Below, in pieces: positions 11,073-20,439 of a DNA stretch of 64,000 bases. The DNA is taken from positions 77,978,004-78,042,003 of the forward strand of contig OX638370.1 in NCBI GenBank assembly GCA_951812925.1. Direction: 5' to 3'. This DNA comes from Calliopum simillimum. Taxonomy: Eukaryota; Arthropoda; Insecta; Diptera; Lauxaniidae. The first letter of the stretch is position 1, and each line of letters starts with the position of its first letter. A program made the translations under genes and the position numbers. The notes under the pieces are model-generated. The model did not search any database. It saw only the letters and a list, made by a program, of their open reading frames with translations, and had not been told where the DNA came from.

Positions 11073-11565
11073 TTCAAAATCCTTAAAAACTGGTCAAATG
11101 TCCAAAAAAAAGTTGTTTTTAATTAACTTTTTGTGGACTATATTATCTGACTGATATTCATAGGACTCAAAAAGTTGATAAGAAAGATCCAGATATTCCT
11201 ACAACGCTCTTGGAATCTCTTCAAAAGTACGTTGCTCAGGCGCAAAATTCTGTGAGTTGAAAGTAAAAATTAAGTTTTCACTGTAAAAATGATGTGGTTA
11301 CTGTAAAACTGAACCGATTTGAATGTTTAAATACGGAATCTTTTTGTAAAAGAAAGTACTATAGAACCTTTAAGCCCACAACTTGCAAAAGGTTATATTT
11401 TTTTGATAATTGTGATAGACTTAAAAATAAATTATTTCACAAAATTAGTTAGCTGTGGTTACTAAAAAAGCCTAGAACTAAAGTATAGCGCTTTGTACAG
11501 CCAAGATTTTTTTGGTTCAAGAAGATTGAAAACTTTTCTAACATAAAAAGTGTGTCGAAAAAAAC
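11073..11565 (+). repeat. Left part of the CACACTGGTT inverted-repeat element
   Basis: Matches 62556-63005 over about 480 bases with many substitutions: GGTTCAAAATCCTTAAAAAC, GATATTCATAGGACTCAAAA, AAGAAAGATCCAGATATTCC and TGGTTACTGTAAAACTG. The right part, with its inverted end, is missing here. A mariner copy starts 50 bases further on. No reading frame is preserved, and the family appears non-autonomous. Confidence 0.75.
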
Positions 11566-11613
11566 TTATTCACAGTTTTTCAGCCATAAGTTATACTGTG
11601 TCCAGATATTATA

Positions 11614-12480
11614 TTGGGTGTACAACTTAAAAACCGGAATTTGACGGTGGATGTCCGTACTAACAAATATCGTGAAAGCTCGAACTTTATATATATGTCA
11701 TTTTGAAGGTACATTTAACAGCTGTCAAAATCAGTCAACAAAACAATTTTATCTTGAGTACATCATTATTATTTTTCACGACGAATAACTTCGAAAATTG
11801 GAGAAAAAGGCAGCATTTGCGGGGGGGTTCTAGTGGGTCATTTTTTTGCAAAGAAAACAGCTGCCGAAAGTCATCGCATTCTTGTAGAAGTTTATGGGCA
11901 CTATGCTCCAGCTGAATCAAGATGTCGTGAGTGGTTTAAAAGTGGTTATTTTGATGTCGAAGACAAAGAACGTCCTGGTCAGGACCAGCTAGGTGTGATC
12001 CATTATGAGCTGTTGCCAGGTGGCCAAACCATTAATTCTCAATTCTATCGTCTACAATTGATCCAATTGATGCAGAAAATCCAGGCAGAGTGGCCAACGT
12101 ATGCGACCGGACATGAGTCAATCATTTTCCACCACGATAACGCTCGGCCACATATTGCTGCCCCAGTCAAAAATTACCTGGAAAACAACGGATGGGAAAT
12201 CTATACAAATTTTTTCTCACCCGCCTTATAGCCCAGACCTTGCACCATCAGACTACCATTTGTTCCGATCGATGCAGAATGCCCTATCAGGAATACGCTT
12301 CACTTAAGTTCAAGATATCGAAAATTGGCTCGATTCATTTTTGGCCGCCAAGCCGGCGCAATTTTTTTGGGATGGAATTCATAAATTGCCTGAAAGATGG
12401 GGAAATGTTATAGCTTCCAATGGACAATACTTTGAATAAAATATATTTTAACATTTTTCCACAATAAAGCATCAAATTTA
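11614..12480 (+). mobile_element. Mariner (DD34D) relic, internal deletion and no right end
   Basis: The left end TTGGGTGTACAACTTAAAAA is identical to that of the full mariner at 25131 and is preceded by TA (11612-11613). The right 36 bases, including the inverted end, are absent. About 400 bases between the KERPGQ and GVIHYELLPGGQ blocks are deleted. The element is about 20% diverged from the other copy by eye. Confidence 0.9.
11795..12438 (+). pseudogene. Mariner transposase pseudogene
   Basis: Frames change at least three times. Recognisable blocks are FFAKKTAAESHRILVEVYG (from 11842), KERPGQ, GVIHYELLPGGQTINSQF and IIFHHDNARPHIAAPVKNY. In another frame come YSPDLAPSDYHLFRSMQNA and finally FFWDGIHKLPERWGN to the stop at 12436. 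The first catalytic Asp lies in the deleted part. The second (HHDNARPH) and third (APSDYHLF) survive. Unlike the copy at 25298, its T run near 12365 keeps the C-terminal frame intact. Confidence 0.9.
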
Positions 12481-12517
12481 TTCAAATTATTCATTTTCAA
12501 TTGTTATTTCTTTCAAA

Positions 12518-13281
12518 ATGGACAGCGAAATTAAAAGTACATGAAAAAAAGGTTCAACAAATATTGGTAAGGTAAAAGATGTCGAACAACTCTTTCGAAG
12601 AGCTCCGAACACTTCTGTCAGAAAAGCAGCTCATGTAGTTAAATGCTCTGATTCTTTTGTGCGCAGAACCAAAGCTAATGCTGGGCTGATGTCGTATAAA
12701 GTTTCAGATTGCAATGCGGTAAGGAATTTAGAAGCGAAAAAACAAGCTGTGTGATGGATGATGAAACCTATGTTATGGCAGACTTTCCACAACTTCCGGG
12801 TCAAGATTTTTATGTGGCTGATGGTCGAGATATTATTCAGGAACAATACTGAACAAAGAAGCAAACGAAATTCCCTAAGAAGTTTCTTATGTGGTAAGCA
12901 CTTTGCAGCTGTGACAAAAGAAGCCAAGCATTTGTGACATCAATAACGATAAATACAGAAATGTATTGTATATTCCTAAAATAGCACAGAGTGCCTACAT
13001 ATTTCTGGCTCGATTTAGCATCATTCCACTATGGAAAAAAGACCTTTGAGTGGTATGCAAATAATAATGTAAATTTTGTACCACGGGAGGTAAACCCACC
13101 CAACTGTCCAGAACTCCGGCCGATGGAGAGATATTTGGCGCTGGTGAAAAGAGAATTGAAGAACACAAGAAAGTTATCCCAGGACATGTCAAACTTCTAG
13201 CGTAAATGGACCGGCTCCTCCAAAAAGTTAACGGAAACAACTATAAAATCGTTAATGACAGGATTTATAAATTCCGATTAA
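12518..13281 (+). pseudogene. DD37E-type transposase pseudogene (third copy)
   Basis: Starts at a methionine at 12518 and reads VKDVEQLFRRAPNTSVRKAA, then RTKANAGLMSYKV. A deletion follows, then MDDETYVMADFPQLPGQDF with the first catalytic Asp, KFPKKFLMW, ALCSCDKRSQAFVT, FWLDLASFHYGKK and PPNCPELRPMERY. The spacing from FWLD to PMER is 37 residues. Several stops and frameshifts occur. It lies directly beyond the mariner relic at 11614-12480, whose right end is missing. The two could have come together by deletion. Inverted ends of this copy were not found. Confidence 0.85.
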
Positions 13282-14507
13282 TATTCCAATATTCCAATTG
13301 GTCCCTTTTTTTGTATTTTGCTCTTATTTATTAAATATCGGTCCCAAATAAAATTTTAGTGAGACAATTGTGATTTTAACGCTTTTTTCTTAAGTTTTGA
13401 GCATATTTCGTCTTTGGTAACCCCTAGTTAAATTTTTCGCAAAATATTTTTGTAAAATAGATAAGAATATGTTACGCGTGTAATTTCGTCATGATTTTGG
13501 AACACCGAGTTTTATCCAAAATGTATTTTTAGAGTTTCACGTGGAGTAAAATAAGGTATTTTTGTAGATATTAACTAAAATGCAATATGTATATGGTTGC
13601 TGATAAGTTCGAGATATTACTTTTCTATATATGTATGTACCTTGACTCAAGACAAAAAATTTGAGATATCGAACTACTCATTCTGAGCCTTTTTAAACCG
13701 TATTAAAATAAAAATCGTAGCCGTTTTTTGCCAAATCTCGGCTTATTACGATCTCAAAAATGCTCGGAATGAAAAGTTTTGTATCTCAAATATGTACACC
13801 GAAAAAACAGTATGATTATAGGGTAAACTGGGGTACATTTGACACTGGGGCACATTTGACTTTGCCATTTTCGGTGTGAACACGCCTTTCGAAACAAAAA
13901 CCTGAAATGCAGAAACATAACTAATTAGAGTGGAAGCAACGCAATGAACTTTGGCAGTTCTGTTTCAACTCCTCCCGCGCTTATATGTTTTTTTAACATT
14001 TTGTGTTTTTTTTTGTAATTTTCGGCATCTTGTTCATAAGGGTTTTGCAAATAAAATTGTATTGCTTTTTAAAGGTAAGTATGCAAATTTGGTAGCACTA
14101 ACCTTTGTAATTAATAGAATAAAAGTGTTTTTTATCAAGGTCAAATAGTTTGAATTTTAAAATATTTTTAATTCTTCAAGAGATTTTGGGGCACATTTGA
14201 CTTTTGCCGAAGGGGCACATTTGACGTTCTGCAGACATATGTGTTTGTGTATTTTATAAGATTTTCTAGTTTTATCTTTTTAAAGATATGGTATGCCACT
14301 ACAAAATGAAGACGAACGCTGTTTCTAATATCGGAAACCAACGAGAAACCCCGACTTCCGCCGCAGAATCCATTTCATTTGATTTGATATAATTTGTTAC
14401 TTTTGTTTTGTCTACAATACAAGATTTTTGAATAGATGCTTTACAGGACCTTTACCACTTATTTTAATTTGAAAATCTGGATGGGTGAATTGCCAATGTA
14501 AACATTA

Positions 14508-15370
14508 GGGCGTTTCACGAAAACAACTTTTTTGATTTTTTTCAAACCTTAAAGCGGATTTGGGTGTATTATGGGTTAAAAATAACCCATACATTTTTTC
14601 AGATTTTTTATTGGTCATTTAGAGGTCGCGATATCAACTTTTTAAAAAAATGTTTCCAAACTGTAAAAATAAATTGTTTAATACCTGTTTTATTGTTTTT
14701 AAATAACTCTGACTAACTAAATCACTCACTTTTGAGTCGCTTGGACCCGTAGTATACGAAAAAAGTCATGAAGATGAAAAAACTAGCAACGCCCTATTGG
14801 ATAGACCCGTGTATTCAACATAATATCACTGATTTTTTGATATTTTTGTCAATTAATTGCCTAATTTTGGTAAAAAAACCTGTTTATTAATTGTGAAAAA
14901 GAAGCGTCAAAACATATTTAAGAACATATTAAAAGGTAAGTAAATTAGATGAGTCATATTCTAAAACAGACAGGGTAATTTGCCTGGCACAGTGATGTCA
15001 TAAGCTTGAAATTACGATAACTCATGAACGGTGAGTCACACGTTTAAAGTAAAAATATTTGTTCATAGGGAATTACTTGCACTACAACATACATATGACT
15101 TTTTTCAGATGACTTATAGTTTAGCAGATATTTTTATAACAAACCAAAAATTTCGAAACAAACCGTTTTTTCAAAAAATATCCAAAACGGTTAGTCCTAG
15201 AAAAAAACATTTTCTTGCATTTTATAGAACGTTTAATTCCCTATAAAGATCTCTCGAACTGTTTTTTCGTCCGACTTACCGTTCATGAGATATCGCGTCT
15301 TGAAATCATCCAAAATTGAACATTGTACTATGCATTGTACTGTCAAAAAAGTTGTTTTCGTGAAACGCCC
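14508..15370. mobile_element. 863-bp element with GGGCGTTTCACGAAAACAAC inverted ends
   Basis: GGGCGTTTCACGAAAACAAC at 14508 is the perfect inverted complement of the right end at 15351-15370, and TA flanks both sides (14506-14507 and 15371-15372). Removing it rejoins a reading frame of a copia-like fragment across the junction (NCQCKHIDIK), which supports a clean insertion. No transposase is encoded. Confidence 0.88.
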
Positions 15371-15371
15371 T

Positions 15372-15536
15372 AGTAAACATATTGACATCAAAATTCATAA
15401 TGTATGCGAAGTTTTTAATAACAATCAAATCGATTTGAAATACGTCCCATCATGTGAAAGCGCTGCAGATATCTTGACAATAGTGTTACCCAAAATCCAG
15501 ACCAAAGAAATTCCCGACCCAGTTTATCTAATTTAA
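15372..15536 (+). pseudogene. Ty1/copia-type RNase H C-terminal fragment
   Basis: Translates as KHIDIKIHNVCEVFNNNQ, then IDLKYVPSCESAADIL. This matches the pattern KHIDIK(Y/F)H...(V/I)(E/K)Y(V/I)PT...ADI(L/F)TK at the end of copia-type polyproteins, where RNase H tails off. The Lys-His codons continue leftward across the 14508-15370 insertion. Only about 40 residues are recognisable, with no long terminal repeat or other polyprotein domain. It is a fragment caught inside the GGGTAAACTGGGG element or inserted there earlier. Confidence 0.6.
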
Positions 15537-16856
15537 CATTTTATGTTGATGTTTTCATTAAGAGTATTGTTGGAAATTGTACTTTATATTGAAAACTTGT
15601 TTAATGTTTGATGTTTGCCTGACTTTGAGTGCAATAGATTTAAACTACCAACTCGAACAAATCCAGCCTCAACTTCACGTTCACGCACTAAATACGTATT
15701 TGACATCGACTTATATATAAAATAAGTCTTCGTTAATATGAATAAAATATATGTATTAATGTTTTGTTTAATTTTTTTGTGTTATTTTTGTGAGTGTCAA
15801 ATGTGCCCCTTGCAATGTCAAATGTGCCCCGTACCAGGAGCACATTTGACAAAATGGCTTTTTTTGAAAAAATTTAAAAAAGGACTCTTAACGCAATGTT
15901 TTGAAAATTTTTTTTTTCTTGGTTTTAATCTTAAATAATCGATGATTCAGAAACTGTAAAGAGATTAAGATCATGCAATAATTTTCAAAGATACAGGGCT
16001 TTAAAAATTTAGTGTCAAATGTGCCCCAGTCTCCCCTATATATCAAAATTTGGTAATAATTCACAAATAATATATTTGATACAGGCGAATCGAATCAATC
16101 GTATATTTGTTAATAATTACCAAATATATGTTTGAATCTAAAGACTTTTATTATTTTTTATTTAGAGCTTTATCATAATTAATCTTATTATTAATTAGGA
16201 ACTAACATGGCAATATTTGCTAGGATCACGGCGACATCATAAAACATAATATTTGTTATTAATTAAAAAAAAAAACTCTTCTCTGAAACTTAACTGCACT
16301 CGCCAAGTTGCAAAAAAATTAAAAAAAAAAAATGAATCTTGTCTGTTTGGAGATCGAACTTATTTTATTTATTTTGTTCTTTGTTAGATGCTACCATATA
16401 CTTATTTATCAGCTACATTTGTCACCTTGGTTCATTGCAATCGTAAGGAGGAATCCATGTATAGCGAATTGGAACTATGCCGCGCGTATTGAATTCTTTA
16501 AACCTCTGAACGCAATGACCAAATGTACACTATTTTATTTTTTAAGCAACCTGGAGAATGCATACGAATTTTTTTAAGCTGACCCGCACATTCAAATACC
16601 ATCAGACAGATATCAGTTTTGGCACAATCAACAATATTTCAAGGTCCAATTAAAGGCATATTAATATTTACCGAAATTTGGTAATTATTAAGAAATATTT
16701 TATACAATGCTTAATCAAATATATTTCCGTGAAAGAAACATAATCTTTTCTCAGTGTATATGTGAATGCATAATAAAGGACGAAAACCGATTTCTAATGC
16801 AAGTATTCACAATGTCCTAAGCCATCGGTGTATTCAAGTTTAAAATATGTATAATT

Positions 16857-17377
16857 TTGAAAACAGACATCTGTGGTTTTCCTGCTTTACTTTCGGTAGT
16901 TTTAAAATTTAATCATCTCGTAATCCCTAAATATTTTTCATCCATCTTTCGATGTCTTCTTCGATTCGTCTTCTTCTCTTCATACAATAGATCACTTTCA
17001 ACTTTGAACTTTCGACAAATTGAGAACAAGATAAAACTTTTTTTTTTCTTTTGATATTTCTCTTAACCCCAGACTGCCTCTCCGATAGAGTAAACAAATG
17101 CAATTAATCACAGGTAAACGACCATAGAAACAACAACAATAAACACCAGCAGTACATAGCAACAGCAAATGACAACAAAAGCGATAGCAGCAACAACAAC
17201 AAAATTTTAAAGGGAAATTTACATTTTTAAGAAAAAAAAAAGAAAAAAAAAGTGTCGCCGACGTTGTTGTTCAGATTAAAAGCGCGTTGAAAAAGCGACA
17301 ACTGCACTTGGCTGCGCTTAGATAATGCAAATGTATTAGTGAGTGTTTGGTGTAGTACATGTATTTGTTTGTATGTA
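16857..17377. other. AT-rich sequence with CAA/CAG tracts
   Basis: Contains a long T run at 17039-17046 and a CAACAACAA/AGCAGCAACA stretch at 17125-17205, typical of fly single-copy non-coding DNA. Nothing coding is recognised. Confidence 0.45.
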
Positions 17378-17479
17378 CCCAACAGAAAATTTCGATGCGC
17401 ATCCCCAAGATGCAATAGCGATGCGCGTCCTTCTCGCATCCAAAGAGCTGATTTGTATGCGCATATTTTCTGCGCTATA

Positions 17480-17645
17480 GGTAGTGAGAGCGAAGCGCAT
17501 CCAAAGAGCATTTCTGAATGCGAGAGCGATGCGCATCCAAAGAGCATTTCTGGTAGCGAGAGCGATGCGCATCCAAAGAGCATTTCTGGATGCGAGAGCG
17601 ATGCGCATCCAAAGAGCATTTCTGGTAGCGAGAACGATGCGCTTT
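17480..17645. repeat. 36-bp tandem repeat block (block 1 of several)
   Basis: Units alternate between GGTAGCGAGAGCGATGCG and GGATGCGAGAGCGATGCG, each followed by CATCCAAAGAGCATTTCT, giving a 36-bp unit and a 72-bp higher-order period. Further blocks are at 17950-18110, 18335-18430, 18735-18880 and, inverted, 18885-18975 and 19300-19370. Because 36 is a multiple of three, all frames stay open. This explains the long repetitive open frames on both strands, which I do not regard as genes. Confidence 0.9.
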
Positions 17646-17701
17646 CGGTCACGTATTAACGTACAAAACAAAATAAATCAATAAGTCGTCTTCGTAAGAG
17701 C

Positions 17702-17792
17702 GTGATGATAGAGCAGTGGTCTAGCGACTGGCACTGCGATTGAGAGTTGTAGCAACCGTGAGGTCCTCGGTTCAACTCCGGCCCAGACCTAA
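17702..17792 (+). repeat. tRNA-like module (SINE head) 1
   Basis: An A-box-like GAGCAGTGGTCTAG at 17711-17724 and a B-box-like GGTTCAACTCC at 17769-17779 are 45 bases apart, near the usual spacing of an internal RNA polymerase III promoter. It is followed by the body AAAGTTTTCAACTTGCAATT, an AT-rich stretch and ...TAGTCTGATGTGTCTTTG. The arms do not pair well enough for a functional tRNA, so a tRNA-derived SINE head is the best reading. Confidence 0.7.
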
Positions 17793-18484
17793 CATAAAAG
17801 TTTTCAACTTGCAATTTTTCAATTATAATTAATTTAGTAAAATAAAAATAATTATAATTACATAAAAAAAAAAAATAATAGTCTGATGTGTCTTTGTTGA
17901 CGAAAGACGTAAAATTTCAATTAAGAAATAATTTTTTAAATATTTTTATTGTCATCCAAAAAGCATCCAAAGAGCATTTCTGAATGCGAGAGCGATGCGC
18001 ATCCAAAGAGCATTTCTGGTAGCGAGAGCGATGCGCATCCAAAGAGCATTTCTGGATGCGAGAGCGATGCGCATCCAAAGAGCATTTCTGGTAGCGAGAG
18101 CGAAGCGCTTCGTTCCAATGACATGCCAATGTTAATTTCAGCGCTTTTGGCAACGAGAGAGATGCGCTTCACTGCTGCTTTAGAGCGCTTCAGAAGCGCT
18201 ATTGATGCGCTCCATTCCCCAATGGGTACCCACCCAACAGAAAATTTCGATGCGCATCCCCAAGATGCAATAGCGATGCGCGTCCTTCTCGCATCTAAAG
18301 ACCTGATTTGTATGCGCATATTTTCTGCGCTATAGGTAGCGAGAGCGATGCGCATCCAAAGAGCATTTCTGGATGCGAGAGCGATGCGCATCCAAAGAGT
18401 ATTTCTGGTAGCGAGAACGATGCGCTTTCGGTCACGTATTAACGTACAAAACAAAATAAATCAATAAGTCGTCTTCGTAAGAGC

Positions 18485-18574
18485 GTGATGATAGAGCAGT
18501 GGTCTAGCGACTGGCACTGCGATTGAGAGTTGTAGCAACCGTGAGGTCCTCGGTTCAACTCCGGCCCAGACCTA
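18485..18574 (+). repeat. tRNA-like module (SINE head) 2
   Basis: Nearly identical to the module at 17702-17792: A-box-like sequence at 18494-18507 and B-box GGTTCAACTCC at 18552-18562. It lies in the left arm of the palindrome 18233-19482 and points toward its centre. Confidence 0.7.
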
Positions 18575-19140
18575 ACACAAAAGTTTTCAACTTGCAATTT
18601 TTCAATTAGAATTAATTTAGTAAAATAAAAATAATTATAATTACGTAAAAAAAAAAAATAATGGTCTGATGTGTCTTGACGAAAGACGTAAAATTTCAAT
18701 TAAAAATTAATTTTTAAATATTTTTATTGTCATCCAAAAATCATCCAAAGAGCATTTCTGAATGCGAGAGCGATGCGCTTCCAAAGAGCATTTCTGGTAG
18801 CGAGAGCGATGCGCATCCAAACAGCATTTCTGGATGCGAGAGCGACGCGCATCCAAAGAGCACTTCTGGTAGCGATCGCATCCAGAAATGCTATTTGGAT
18901 GCGCATCGCTCTCGCATATAGAAATGCTCTTTCGAAGCGCATCGCTCTCGCATTCAGAAATGCTCTTTGGATGATTTTTGGATGACAATAAAAATATTTA
19001 AAAATTAATTTTTAATTGAAATTTTACGTCTTTCGTCAAGACACATCAGACCATTATTTTTTTTTTTTACGTAATTATAATTATTTTTATTTTACTAAAT
19101 TAATTCTAATTGAAAAATTGCAAGTTGAAAACTTTTGTGT

Positions 19141-19237
19141 TAGGTCTGGGCCGGAGTTGAACCGAGGACCTCACGGTTGCTACAACTCTCAATCGCAGTG
19201 CCAGTCGCTAGACCACTGCTCTATCATCACGCTCTTA
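19141..19237 (-). repeat. tRNA-like module (SINE head) 3, mirrored
   Basis: Reverse-strand counterpart of module 2 in the right arm: B box at 19153-19163 and A-box-like sequence at 19208-19221, again pointing toward the palindrome centre. Modules 2 and 3 are therefore convergent. Confidence 0.7.
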
Positions 19238-19482
19238 CGAAGACGACTTATTGATTTATTTTGTTTTGTGCGTAAGTACGTAACCGAAAGCGCTTCGTTC
19301 TCGCTACCAGAAATGCTTTTTGGATGCGCATCGCTCTCGCATTCAGAAATGCTCTATGGATGCGCTTCACTCTCGCTACCTATAGTGCAGAAAATATGCG
19401 CATGCAAATCAGCTCTTTAGATGCGAGAAGGACGCGCATCGCTATTGCATCTTGGGGTTGCGCATCGAAATTTTCTGTTGGG

Positions 19483-20435
19483 TATGTTTGCATCTGGTGT
19501 GTTCTTATTTCTTGCCTACGCATAAGTCCCCTTGCATTAGTTTTTTTTTTTTTAATTTTATTAATTCAACGCCTCACATTTATCACAACAACAACAAAAA
19601 CAGATAAAAAAATGTTAAACAAAAGCACGCGTCTGCATACAATTAACTAACACACATACACACACTAACTAGGAAATGCATGAAAGCAAACAAAAATTCC
19701 AAATCAACTTTTCCTTTCACTATCAAACTGAATGGATTCCAAATTGATTAATTTAGATAGGAAATTTCCAATGAAATTGTCAATGTTCTTAAAGAATTAT
19801 ATCTATAGCCTGTACAAAGCCTTGGTAAATGAAAACCAATGCAAAATTTCTAATTTTCATACCCAATACCCGGGATGCTGGATCACCTAACTCTTTCCAC
19901 TTTTAAAAACATAATTTTTTCGTAAGATTCCAAATTTGCGTTGCAATTCAAGGAATTGAGTTTGCTACCGCACATTCGCTTCCTATTGCATTGTTATTGC
20001 TAATGGTGGTTCACTAATGGTTTGGTGCTCTTTTTTAGCAGCTGGAATATTACATTTTGTTGAAGGAAGTAAGGGTCAGAAGATGTATTTGCACATTTTA
20101 AGACTAAATTTACAGCAATGCACTTTAGGTCAAATAGCACATTTTTTTGGCCAAAACCTATAACATCCATATTTTCATGGTGACCTACTGCAAATGTAGT
20201 TTTTTTGTTGACTCTAGACTAAAATAAAAATTCTGAGAAAAATCTTAACCCTTGTACTACTGGGTCAAAAATGCTATACTAAATTTTTTAAATTTATAAT
20301 AAGTAGCAGCAAGGTTTTCCTTCCAAGCAGTAGAATTCGAATCCGAGGTCAGAATTGACCCATCACCTCAGGATTTGGAGATATTTGAGGTAAAATACAA
20401 GAAAAATGTTTTTTTTTTTTTGGCTATTTTTGAGG
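19483..20435. other. Unassigned AT-rich sequence
   Basis: Holds a T run (19540-19552), a CAACAACAAC tract at 19588 and a TTAACCCTTGTACTACTGGG motif at 20246. The last looks like the end of a TTAA-target element, but no partner end was found. No gene is recognised. Confidence 0.4.
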
Positions 20436-20439
20436 TTAA

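Larger units (their letters stand above)
13821..16036. mobile_element. GGGTAAACTGGGG element with repeated GGGGCACATTTGAC ends
   Basis: The left end GGGTAAACTGGGGTACATTT and right end (complement) GGGGAGACTGGGGCACATTT are inverted, and the motif GGGGCACATTTGAC recurs inside each end (13848, 14189, 14213, 15789-15850). Comparison with the empty copy at 46249-47562 shows that exactly this segment is extra and that TA is duplicated. Near 14290 the sequence reads MVCHYKMKTN, weakly like the start of pogo/Tigger transposases. With the TA duplication, a pogo-like origin is possible but unproven. It contains a nested element (14508-15370) and a copia-like fragment. Confidence 0.85.
13797..16756. mobile_element. 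CACTGAGAAAA-type element (family B), carrying nested insertions
   Basis: Ends: CACCGAAAAAACAGTATG at 13797 and the complement of CACTGAGAAAA ending at 16756, flanked by TA on both sides (13795-13796 and 16757-16758). The family's second copy is at 46249-47562. Only the first 24 bases lie left of a 2.2-kb insertion (13821-16036). The rest (16037-16756) matches the second copy, including AAATTTGGTAATAATT and CAGATATCAGTTTTGGC. A degraded tRNA-like T-arm region at about 16340-16440 corresponds to 46655-46740 of the other copy. Confidence 0.85.
17378..19482. mobile_element. Foldback-like composite with 36-bp repeats and three tRNA-like modules
   Basis: The outer ends are CCCAACAGAAAATTTCGATG at 17378 and its complement ending at 19482. 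A third copy of the left end, in direct orientation, lies at 18233. The segment 18233-19482 is a palindrome with arms of about 620 bases centred near 18858. From the outside in, each arm has a 95-bp end, a few 36-bp repeats, a tRNA-like module, an AT-rich body and more 36-bp repeats. The segment 17378-18232 is a left half without its mirror. Tandem repeats inside long inverted ends recall the layout of Drosophila foldback (FB) elements; homology to FB is not shown. TATGT occurs next to both outer ends. Confidence 0.8.

Noticed and set aside
17339..17684. Overlapping long open frames on both strands in the 17-19 kb region
   Set aside because: They are translations of 36-bp repeats; the unit length keeps all frames open and the peptides are repetitive (SGSESDAHPKS-type).
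17702..17792. Functional tRNA gene
   Set aside because: A- and B-box-like words are present, but the acceptor and T stems do not pair properly and the copies sit at the head of a repeated SINE-like body.
17480..18110. 36-bp direct repeats as a CRISPR array
   Set aside because: Units are contiguous without unique spacers and lie in a eukaryotic sequence inside a palindromic element.
20246..20435. A separate TTAA element next to the piggyBac relic
   Set aside because: TTAACCCTTGTACT looks like a left end, but no matching inverted end was found before the TTAA at 20436.
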